A DNA stretch of 37,655 nucleotides. It comes from a virus. The stretch lies in IMG/VR virus record IMGVR_UViG_3300030085_003050, positions 1 to 37,655 of that record. One strand, written 5' to 3'. Positions within the stretch are counted from its first letter, which is position 1; every line of letters starts with the position of its first letter. Under the pieces are notes generated by a model. It saw only the letters and a list, made by a program, of their open reading frames with translations, was not told where the DNA came from and did not search any database. The translations under genes and the position numbers were made by a program. Shown here in pieces: positions 9,701-16,092 of the stretch.

Positions 9701-12700
9701 TACTGATAGTTCTTATACTTCAAAATGGGAAAGTGATGGAAGTGATCGTACCTTTAATGTAATAAGACAAGGAACTCCCGGAATAAGCACTGATGCAAAG
9801 GTAACTGTATCTATTGGGAATACTACTCCAGAAACCCTATTTTATAGATTAGACCCTATTACGGACAATGACCTTTCTACAGATCAAATAGAAGTTTCAA
9901 TTGATACAGAAGTTGTTGGTTATAATCAACTTCAATCAAGAACTAGCATTTTCAGTGGAAATAGAACAGTTGCAATTGCTAGAACAAATTCATTTGACTA
10001 TCACTTAACAGAGGTCCCTGAAAGAAATTCTTATGTTTCAACATCGTCCTCAATTACATATACGACAGACTGTACTCATACTGACGGTCCAATTGCAAAG
10101 GTTGATGTAACTAGCAGCGGAAAAAATTATGATATTCTTCCAGAAATAACATCAATTGATTCTATTGATGGAGTTAAAGCAGACCTATTTGCTGTCAGTT
10201 CTAATGTTGGTAATATTGAGAAAGTAAAACTCAATGATATTGGATATGATTTCCCAACAGATAACACACTGAAACCAAGCGCAATTTTGCCACAAATTAT
10301 AAAGGTAGATGCTTTTGCAAAAGTAGGAATTATTGGAATAAATTCTGCTGGAAGAGGTTATAGTTCTGCACCTAAGTTACTTGCATTTGATGGAAAGACT
10401 GGAAGTTTAATAAACGATCTAGATATTGGTTATAATCTTGGCGATACTGAAGTAACTATCTTTAGCAATACTGATGGTATTAACAACTCAGTCCCAACAA
10501 TACTTCCAACTAGAAATAGTAATGGAGTTGGAATTAGTACTGTTGGATTCAATACGGTTACTAAAGATGTGGTAGTAACGCTGTCAGTTGGATTCTCAAC
10601 AGCTAGCGATTTCCCGTTTGCAGTAAATGACAAGGTTATGGTTGAAAACGTCAGTGTTGGCGTTGGATCCACTGGAAAAGGATTTAACTCAAAAGATTAT
10701 GGATATAAGTTATTCACACTGAAATCTGTTACTCCAAATATTGGCGGAATTGGTAGCGTAACTTATAATTTAACAAATGACTTAAACTATGGAGAAGTTC
10801 CAGGAATTTACGATGATATAAATTCCTCTGGAATGATCGTTCCAGAAAAATTCTTCCCAGTATTTGAACCAATATTAGAAGTTGGTAATTACTTGCCTGG
10901 AGAAAAAGTAACCTCAAATGGTAAAGAAGGAACGGTTCAAAGTTGGGATAGAGGAACTAAGACTTTAAGAGTTTTATCAACTGACGATTTCAAAGTTAAT
11001 GATAAATTACGTGGATTGACCTCAGAGTTAGCTGGTATTGCTTCGACTATAACAAATTATGAGTGTTATTTTGAAGTTGGTCCTTCTACAGAAATTTTTG
11101 ATGGAATTCAATCTTACTCTGGAGTATTAAACAGTGATCTACAAAGACTGCAGGATAGTTTCTATTATCAAAACTTTGCTTATTCCTTAAAATCAAAAAT
11201 TCCTTTTGATACTTGGAATGATGTTGTATCAAGCACAAATCACACAATTGGATATAAGAAATTTGCAGATCTGCAAGTAGAATCTACAAATAATCAGGCT
11301 CTTGTTGTTGGACTTTCAACAGAAACAACGGATCTTTCTATTGTACAAGATCTTGACGGATTTGTTGATACAAATTGCGTATTTGATTATGATATTGCTA
11401 GAGAAAATAATTTAAACTTCGATCTTGAAAGTGGTGTTTTATCGGATAAAATTATTTTTGGAAATAGAATCTTATCCGACTTTACCGAATCCTTAGGAAA
11501 CCGTGTTCTTTCTATTGATGACATAAGTCCTCAATTTAATAGTAACCCTAGATCAACAGCATTCACTGTTGTCAATACATTTCCACTTGCTGATTTCCGT
11601 ACCAGAAAATACATTACTTATGTAAGGGATTCTAGATTCACGCAAGAAAGACAACTCATGATCGTCGATTTAATTCATGATGATTCTTTTGCATATATCA
11701 ATCAATATGCAAGAGTTGAGAGTGTCTATGATCAAGGATCTTTTGATTTTGCTATTGCTGGAAATGAAGGTCAACTTCAATTCTACCCAACTAAGTCTTC
11801 TGTTAATGACTATGACATTACAGCAATTTCATATAATTTAAATGATAATTTCTTGAGCACTGGAAGCACCGTTGTTGGTGGATCTGTAGTAGACTCGGGT
11901 AGTGTAGTTGTAAATTCTGGAATATCAACAACAATTGTAAGTATTGGTGATACCTACCACTCCGCAAAAGTTCTTGTTACTATCGCCCCAGATGTAGCAA
12001 ACGTTTCTTATGGAGCTACATCTACGTTCAATGTAAATGAATTTGAAGCACAAGAATTAAATATCGTTCATGATGGAACTAATGTTTCTATCTTAGAGTT
12101 TGGTAAGTTAACAACAAACCTTGGCGGTTATCCTGCCACAGGATTTGGAACTTATACTGCATATCTCTCTGGCGGACAATTAAAACTTGATTTCAACCCT
12201 GCAGGAATTGGAGCCACAGCGGTTGTCAATACAATAGTTGTTGGATTGTCTTCTATGTCAAGTGGAACAACATTCGCTGATATGAAACATGCTAGACTGG
12301 AATCCAAGACTACTGGTATTGCTTCCTCTAGTTCTCCTGTAGAAAATGTCATTGGATCTTATCCAAGTCACATTTCAGCAAGTACCGACAGATATGATGC
12401 AGCACATTTCTTAGTTCAAGTTCATGACACTACAAACAATAGATATGAATTCTTAGAATACGTTGTTGTTGATGATCATGTAGAAAGTGTCGCAACTTAC
12501 AATACCTATGATACCGAATACGGAAATGTTGAAACTCATATTGGTTTAGGTACTTTTGGCAGCAGAATCAATGTAGTTGGCACTGCAGCGACAACAGAAC
12601 TCCTTTATACTCCAATATCTGGTATTGACACTAAAGTTCATGTCTTTATGAATGCGTTGAGGTTGGAAGATGATACTAAAGATATCATTTCTCTTGTTAA

Positions 12701-15700
12701 CGGATCTATAGAAACTGGATTTGCAGAATACACTGGTACTGATAGAGATATCAAGAGATCATTTGCACTTACCCACAAGAATGATCCTATCTTTGAAAGA
12801 AATTTCTTAGGTAATGATAGTAGTATTGTTAATATAAATGCAAACACTATTAAACTGCCAAATCACTTCTTCGTAACAGGAGAAGAACTGAGATATGTTC
12901 ATGCTGGTATTGGATCGACACAGGCTATTTCAATTACATCTACAACATTCCCATCATCCGGTGTAACGACAACAAAACTTCCTGAAAGAGGATTCTTTGC
13001 AGTTAAGGTAAATGATAATGAAATTCAACTCGCATCAAGCCCACAAAATTCATTATTACCCACACCACAAGTCATTGATATAAGCAGTGTTGGAATTGGA
13101 ACTTCTCATAGATTTGTTTCTGTAAATCAAAATCCAAAAGTTCTGGTTGCTCTTGATAACTTAATTCAATCCCCAATTGTATCGACTTCGGTTACGACTA
13201 CTTTACTTGATGAGGCATTGAGCACTGACGATATTATCAAGTTTACCGGAATAACTTCTTTCTTCGGTGGAGATCTTGTTAAGATTGGCAATGAGATAAT
13301 GCTTATAGAGGGTGTTGGTATTGGATCTACAAATCATATGAGAGTTCGTAGATCGTGGATGGGAACATCATTAAGTGGAATAGCAACAGGTGCATTAGTT
13401 ACTAAGGTAGTTGGTAATTATAATATTGTCGATAATACACTTAACTTTGTTGAAGCTCCATATGGAAATACTCCACTGGGCACATCAACAAATCCACCAG
13501 ATCAAAGAGATTATCAAGGAATATCAACGAGTTCAACTTTCCAAGGTAGATCATTCCTTAGAAGTGCTGCTCAAAATACTTCTAATGAGACTTATTATAA
13601 AAACTATGTTTTTGATGATGTTTCTCAGAACTTTACCGGAATAGCAAATACATTTACCCTCACTAATCAGGGAACTAATGTTGCTGGAATTTCAAATGAA
13701 GGTGCAATTATTCTTATTAATGATATCTTCCAAACTTCTGGTCTTAATGATAATTATGAACTTGAGGAAAGTGTTGGAGTTACTTCAATCACCTTTGTTG
13801 GTACTGGTAGAACAACCCAGTCAGCCTTCCTCGAATCAATGGGGAGAGATGTTGGTGTTTCTAGTTTCCCAAGAGGAGGAATGATCGTTTCTGTTGGATC
13901 TAGTGAAGGATTTGGATATCAACCTCTCGTTGCTGCTGGAGGAACTGCTACAGTATCTGCAGGAGGAACAATCTCAGCGATTTCAATCGGCAACTCTGGC
14001 TCTGGATATAGAGTGGGAATCCAAACGGTTGTGAATGTTAGTGTTGGAACTACATCAGTGGTAGGTTCAAATCTGGTCGCAATAGGAACCGCATCTATTG
14101 TTAATGGTAATATTACGGGAGTAACTATTACTAATCCTGGATCTGGATATACTACATCCAATCCACCATTTGTCGTTTTTGATTCTCCACGCTCTTATTC
14201 ATCAATTCCTCTTCAGTACAGTTCTTTCTCTTCAGGAATAGGAACTGGTGCATCTATTGATATTGTAGTTGGTCAAGGATCTAGTATTATTGATTTCAAC
14301 TTGACGAATACTGGATACGGTTATGGTGATGGTGAAATTTTAACTATTCCTACTGGAAACCTTACTGGAATTCCAACAACATCGTCCTTTGGTTCAACCG
14401 AGTTCCAAATTCAAATTGAAAAAGTAATTAGAGATGAGTTTACCGGATGGTCTGTTGGTGTTCTTGAGACTTTGGATAATGTCAATTCCTTTATTGATGG
14501 AACAAGAACAGACTTCCCATTAGTTAGAGCTGGACAAAACATTGCAATTATGAAGTCTAAGGGATCTAAGATCGAATTAGATCACCTTCTTCTCATTTTT
14601 GTAAATAATATATTACAAAAACCCAAAGTTTCATATGAATTTGAAGGAGGTTCTTTAGTAACGTTTAAGGAAGCACCAAAGGTTGGTGATGATATTAAGA
14701 TTGTATTCTATAAGGGAAGTGGAGACAATCTTGATGTTATTGATAGAGAGGTTATTGAAACGATCAAGTATGGTGATGAAGTAACACTAAATTATGATCA
14801 AGATAGAGGTCAAAAGTCTTATTTGCAAGAAAATGCAAGAACAATAAGCACAGTTACTTCAATAGATTCTGCAAAGACTCTTCCATATTATGGACCGGGC
14901 AATACTAGGGATACAAATTTAGAAAGACCTATTACATGGTGCAGACAGACCCAAGACAAGATTATTAATGGTCAAGAAGTTGGTAAAGATAGGGAAATTT
15001 ATGAACCAGTGATTACTCCATCTGCAAATATAATTAAATCTGTTGGTATTGGATCTACCGTCATTTATGTTGATAGATTAAGACCTCTGTTTAATCTTGA
15101 AAGTGAATCTCAAGATGCTTCATTTAGAAATGCTGTACAGAAACAAATAACATTTATTTCATCTAAAGTAACTGTTGCGGCTGCAGCAACTGCTGTAGTT
15201 TCTGCTGCGGGAACTATATCTTCTGCAGTTATTTCTACTGGAGGGGTTGGTTATTCAACAACTCCTGAAGTGAGTATTGGTATAGGATCTACGAGAGCAA
15301 CTGCTACCGCTATTGTTAGTGGTGGAGTTGTAACTGGAGTAGCAATCAGCAATCCAGGTGCTGGATATACCACATCAACTCCACCAAGTGTTCTTATCGC
15401 TCCTCCAACACAAGAAACAGAAACCTGCAAGGTCTTCTCTTATTCTGGAGATTCTGGTGTTGTTGTTGGATTTGGAACAACATCGATTGGATCAATAAAT
15501 GAACTTATCTTAGAATTCCACATCCCATATGATTCTGTATTGAGAAACACCGATTTGGTTGGTTCTGCAACAACATTGAGTGGAATATCTACTGGAGATT
15601 ACTTTACCATATTTAATTCTAATGTCTCTATTGGGGCAACTGGATCACCTCTCACATCTTTTGATACCTCCAATAACATAATAGGAATTACAACATCATA

Positions 15701-16070
15701 CATTGATTCAGTATTCCAAGTAAAATCTGTACAGATAGTTTCTAGAAGTATTGGTGGAATATCTACCAATGTTGTAAGAATAAATTCTGGAGTTACTGGA
15801 GTATCGACCATTGGTTTTAGTTCAACTACAGAATTCTTTGATTCTACAAACTTTACTTTTGATGATTCTGGTATATTGACTTTTGCTGGTGGAATATCTA
15901 CATCAAATTACTTCGCTGAATTTAGTTGGGGTAAACTTATACTTGATGCTAGAGATAAACAACTATCGCATGAAGCAAGGACTTTGAACGGATTCTCTGG
16001 ATTATCAACTTCAGATTCAATATCTAGAACAAGATACCTTAGATTCAAAAACAATACCCATTCAATATAA
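3744..16070 (+). CDS. Giant gp7-position baseplate wedge protein, 4108 aa, with YHYH domain and many beta modules
   Basis: The frame runs 12.3 kb without interruption. It lies between gp6 and the gp8 block, where T4 has gene 7 (1032 aa). Near its N-terminus, residues 199-215 read DFYSSKGTDESFKILFK, which closely resembles DFYSTKGIEASYKFLFK of T4 gp7 as I recall it. The preceding helix-rich segment (LISEFLKQYYL) also fits, so residues 1 to about 300 probably form the gp7-like wedge helix region. The rest is beta-rich: repeated NH...G...Y modules (from residue 591), GxGY...P modules (for example 3403-3480 and 3810-3890), IGxE...RG modules, and a YHYH domain at about 1230-1400. The peripheral part is likely exposed at the baseplate edge. 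It is four times T4 gp7 length, and whether it is processed is unknown. Confidence 0.8.
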   Translation: MTEKRIQFSNIVKSQVPTYVANDFPLISEFLKQYYLSQEFKSAPIDLIQNIDQYIKLDEQANTNHTVVLSADIDEFATTINVDVAKSPEGTQKFPDTYGLLKIDDEIITYTGKTQFSFTGCIRGFVGISSYKETANSENLVFNSTESADHKASATIENLTCLFLKEFLKKTKVQLLPGLSNRSLFSGLDENKFIKQSKDFYSSKGTDESFKILFKALYGEDIKIIRPKEYLFTPSNAQNLVTSNFVVEGILGDPKKLELQTIFQDYPSKAYTPIYNVEEIKVGAGKTYYRLSFDGGYNRDVRVFGATYGDFKVSPKTHVIGNVSAGSTFIDVDSTVGFETSGNLYVKYPNGISVQSGIVSYTSKTLTQFLGCSNIEEEIVDGDSVGISSFLYVKPNPDPVAPFEDVEVRVGSILTGFSKPESAYDFKADDTFMVKSLGVRNENHKFKNWVYSNPVQYTIDKIELISTTSPKTYKLTLKADHYLKNGDKLEIKSMTGASTDDADVSDIISSRVITIKTPGTINTGGKYYIKKKINKVNSLAFPFLQKFQANVQNVYKKKYSSSLLVASNSLPSYAVQPIVTGKKEVTFSGTFTGSTFKINNHGFYTGEAVYYTPEVSTTTLSLDGGTTTSTSIKSSLFTGTTGGQGLYFVKRVDDNNIQLAKSLANLYFAKFIVLEGSPTVKNNKIEPFKNYLKFLEPQKLYRELAIPTETNSPTKTNPGSTGVLVNGVEILNYKSNDLIYHGSIEDIEVTAPGDSFDVVNPPSLKIEDVDGTASVALGTTSTVGTGATGFLAVSGSLREIRLLDRGFDYIETPTVSITGANGKNARAQASMKLIDHSVEFFSDPASARVGLGSTLSTIGFSTYHKFRVGEQVVYRTNSQQGVGGLSTDAIYYASITNPTTVKLHNSLADAVVGINTVTLSFHGVGKHNLQCVSKKSIIDSINIIDRGTGYENKKRSVSVSGINTSLDTITIKNHDYNSGEIIRYSVGTGNTIGGLIDGRDYYVTKLDIDTFKLSEIGTISQGREFYYSTNQYIDLVSKGSNNHYFNYRPISVEVKGAIGISSVGTETFNAKVQPIVRGSVTSVHLENKGVGYGNNEIINFNRRPAVSVVSGKNAQVKPIVTADGRIVEVVIENIGSNYTSTPDLVINGPGIGCVLTPIFKNGQLSEVLVIESGIGYSQETTTIDVIATETRADFNPVLKTWRFNLFEKLYQNKQIKDDDVVLSLSSSEKYGLQCYHMYAPRKLREIMFSVGEGGEILYGSPDLKIVNSEETEFTDHSPIIGWAYDGNPIYGPYGYSNVDGGIVTLMKSSYKLNSQRVNGPPTSIYPLGFFVEDYSYYENNDDSFLDRNNGRFCITPEYPNGTYAYFATLNPGNTESAGSFQGYKLPQFPYLIGDKYQSKVQQFNFENSSNQDEYDINNTDWCRNTFPYNLTDDVEYPYIYTPNELKQTGKIISTRRGTVEGIEIKSAGESYKVGDLVNFSDAGTTGFGAAGKVSLLKGRQVTSIVSNENIKSNSTIIPSPEKGNYIVESSTPHGFDDLDIVNLSGLSTTSSKIEGSYKIGVSSESFRVVGTGTTGVAVGTTSVTGLVTFFEVRGGDLTGSSIVPNDILGIGTERVKVLNIDPLNSRLRVLRAVDGTIGGTHAIGSTITEISRRFTINSGFKTTYDFKRNKEIYFSPIESIGLGTGSGVGIGTTITFSYPGAGATQVFIPTKSIFIKNHNLNTGDSLTYSTNGGQGIVYNEYTSIGAAKTLSEGQTLFVAKISNDLIGVATQRVGLGTTGEFVGIGNTSKTLFFTGVGAGTTHSFTTNYSNIIGDVTKRVVTVTTKENHGVTVGHVVYVDVNPSVASTHVVKYNQSNRRILVGINTFASSGINTTTNTFTITDHGYSSGDKVIHSSTTPSGGLENDKIYYVSKVDVNNFKLSNTHYESVALKPTTISITSASSGEFGLINPPISAYRSSTVVFDLTDSTLSYTKQSTNYSAFKLNFYTDSSYTSKWESDGSDRTFNVIRQGTPGISTDAKVTVSIGNTTPETLFYRLDPITDNDLSTDQIEVSIDTEVVGYNQLQSRTSIFSGNRTVAIARTNSFDYHLTEVPERNSYVSTSSSITYTTDCTHTDGPIAKVDVTSSGKNYDILPEITSIDSIDGVKADLFAVSSNVGNIEKVKLNDIGYDFPTDNTLKPSAILPQIIKVDAFAKVGIIGINSAGRGYSSAPKLLAFDGKTGSLINDLDIGYNLGDTEVTIFSNTDGINNSVPTILPTRNSNGVGISTVGFNTVTKDVVVTLSVGFSTASDFPFAVNDKVMVENVSVGVGSTGKGFNSKDYGYKLFTLKSVTPNIGGIGSVTYNLTNDLNYGEVPGIYDDINSSGMIVPEKFFPVFEPILEVGNYLPGEKVTSNGKEGTVQSWDRGTKTLRVLSTDDFKVNDKLRGLTSELAGIASTITNYECYFEVGPSTEIFDGIQSYSGVLNSDLQRLQDSFYYQNFAYSLKSKIPFDTWNDVVSSTNHTIGYKKFADLQVESTNNQALVVGLSTETTDLSIVQDLDGFVDTNCVFDYDIARENNLNFDLESGVLSDKIIFGNRILSDFTESLGNRVLSIDDISPQFNSNPRSTAFTVVNTFPLADFRTRKYITYVRDSRFTQERQLMIVDLIHDDSFAYINQYARVESVYDQGSFDFAIAGNEGQLQFYPTKSSVNDYDITAISYNLNDNFLSTGSTVVGGSVVDSGSVVVNSGISTTIVSIGDTYHSAKVLVTIAPDVANVSYGATSTFNVNEFEAQELNIVHDGTNVSILEFGKLTTNLGGYPATGFGTYTAYLSGGQLKLDFNPAGIGATAVVNTIVVGLSSMSSGTTFADMKHARLESKTTGIASSSSPVENVIGSYPSHISASTDRYDAAHFLVQVHDTTNNRYEFLEYVVVDDHVESVATYNTYDTEYGNVETHIGLGTFGSRINVVGTAATTELLYTPISGIDTKVHVFMNALRLEDDTKDIISLVNGSIETGFAEYTGTDRDIKRSFALTHKNDPIFERNFLGNDSSIVNINANTIKLPNHFFVTGEELRYVHAGIGSTQAISITSTTFPSSGVTTTKLPERGFFAVKVNDNEIQLASSPQNSLLPTPQVIDISSVGIGTSHRFVSVNQNPKVLVALDNLIQSPIVSTSVTTTLLDEALSTDDIIKFTGITSFFGGDLVKIGNEIMLIEGVGIGSTNHMRVRRSWMGTSLSGIATGALVTKVVGNYNIVDNTLNFVEAPYGNTPLGTSTNPPDQRDYQGISTSSTFQGRSFLRSAAQNTSNETYYKNYVFDDVSQNFTGIANTFTLTNQGTNVAGISNEGAIILINDIFQTSGLNDNYELEESVGVTSITFVGTGRTTQSAFLESMGRDVGVSSFPRGGMIVSVGSSEGFGYQPLVAAGGTATVSAGGTISAISIGNSGSGYRVGIQTVVNVSVGTTSVVGSNLVAIGTASIVNGNITGVTITNPGSGYTTSNPPFVVFDSPRSYSSIPLQYSSFSSGIGTGASIDIVVGQGSSIIDFNLTNTGYGYGDGEILTIPTGNLTGIPTTSSFGSTEFQIQIEKVIRDEFTGWSVGVLETLDNVNSFIDGTRTDFPLVRAGQNIAIMKSKGSKIELDHLLLIFVNNILQKPKVSYEFEGGSLVTFKEAPKVGDDIKIVFYKGSGDNLDVIDREVIETIKYGDEVTLNYDQDRGQKSYLQENARTISTVTSIDSAKTLPYYGPGNTRDTNLERPITWCRQTQDKIINGQEVGKDREIYEPVITPSANIIKSVGIGSTVIYVDRLRPLFNLESESQDASFRNAVQKQITFISSKVTVAAAATAVVSAAGTISSAVISTGGVGYSTTPEVSIGIGSTRATATAIVSGGVVTGVAISNPGAGYTTSTPPSVLIAPPTQETETCKVFSYSGDSGVVVGFGTTSIGSINELILEFHIPYDSVLRNTDLVGSATTLSGISTGDYFTIFNSNVSIGATGSPLTSFDTSNNIIGITTSYIDSVFQVKSVQIVSRSIGGISTNVVRINSGVTGVSTIGFSSTTEFFDSTNFTFDDSGILTFAGGISTSNYFAEFSWGKLILDARDKQLSHEARTLNGFSGLSTSDSISRTRYLRFKNNTHSI
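5515..5733 (+). repeat. Module D copy 1 (NHGF..GE.VYY) in the giant gp7-like protein
   Basis: The encoded segment reads FKINNHGFYTGEAVYY, then GLYFVKRVDDNNIQLAKS. The shared pattern is I-x-NH-x-x-x-x-G-(E/D)-x-(V/L)-x-Y, a variable loop, YYV, VD-x-N-x-F/I-x-L. Six copies are spread through the protein; this one has the longest loop. Confidence 0.6.
6307..6462 (+). repeat. Module D copy 2 (divergent)
   Basis: The segment reads FSTYHKFRVGEQVVYRT, then GLSTDAIYYASI and TTVKLHNS. It keeps the G-E-x-V-x-Y core and the YY and KLH landmarks but has YH in place of NH. Confidence 0.5.
6640..6792 (+). repeat. Module D copy 3
   Basis: The segment reads ITIKNHDYNSGEIIRYSVG, then GGLIDGRDYYVTKLDIDTF and KLSEI. 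It is a near-canonical copy with all landmarks present. Confidence 0.6.
6978..7305 (+). repeat. Module A tandem array (GxGY type), three copies
   Basis: Three consecutive units are encoded: VTSVHLENKGVGYGNNEI, IVEVVIENIGSNYTSTPDL and LSEVLVIESGIGYSQETT. The pattern is V-x-x-V-x-(I/L)-x-N/S-x-G-x-(G/N)-Y followed by P-x-(V/L) and a beta strand. It has the look of a stack of short beta-hairpin repeats. Confidence 0.6.
8875..9070 (+). repeat. Module D copy 4
   Basis: The segment reads SIFIKNHNLNTGDSLTYSTNG and later LSEGQTLFVAKISNDLIGVA. The NH, G-D, L-x-Y and FVAKI landmarks match the other copies. Confidence 0.55.
9367..9518 (+). repeat. Module D copy 5
   Basis: The segment reads FTITDHGYSSGDKVIHSS, then GGLENDKIYYVSKVDVNNF and KLSNTHY. 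The Asn of NH is replaced by Asp, but the second half is the clearest copy of the YYV-x-K-VD pattern. Confidence 0.6.
12844..13050 (+). repeat. Module D copy 6
   Basis: The segment reads NTIKLPNHFFVTGEELRYVH, then ERGFFAVKVNDNEIQLASS. It lies more than 3 kb from copy 5, so the family is dispersed and not one tandem array. Confidence 0.55.
13930..14190 (+). repeat. Module A pair (GxGY type) near the C-terminus of the giant protein
   Basis: The region encodes GGTATVSAGGTISAISIGNS followed by GSGYRVGIQ, and then ITGVTITNPGSGYTTSNPP. The Ala/Thr/Val lead-in VSAGGTI also occurs at 15180-15215 and in gp14 at 31454-31489. Confidence 0.65.
15180..15414 (+). repeat. Module A pair with AAATAVVSA lead-in
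   Basis: The region encodes AAATAVVSAAGTISSAVIS, GGVGYSTTPEVSIGIGS, then VTGVAISNPGAGYTTSTPP. The first twelve residues match gp14 (bases 31454-31489) at eleven positions, and by hand count about 28 of 36 bases are the same. Confidence 0.65.
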
Positions 16071-16073
16071 ATA
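16066..16073 (+). promoter_or_regulatory. T4-type late promoter element (perfect TATAAATA) before the 858-aa fibre
   Basis: TATAAATA is an exact match to the T4 late consensus. It contains the stop codon of the giant gene (TAA 16068-16070) and ends 19 bases before the ATG at 16093. It would let the fibre be transcribed separately from the 12-kb gene upstream. Confidence 0.7.
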
Positions 16074-16092
16074 TTTTTAAACCCAAAGAATA

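Noticed and set aside
13411-13884. Two + strand open frames (77 and 68 aa) inside the giant gp7-like gene
   Set aside because: They lie out of frame in a well-conserved coding region, have Leu/Ile/Met-rich, shadow-like composition and no ribosome-binding site or promoter.
3744-16070. Non-ribosomal or polyketide type megasynthase, or an RTX/adhesin of a bacterium, as an explanation of the 4108-aa frame
   Set aside because: There are no catalytic-domain motifs, carrier sites, signal peptide or RTX nonapeptides, and both neighbours are unmistakable phage wedge genes.
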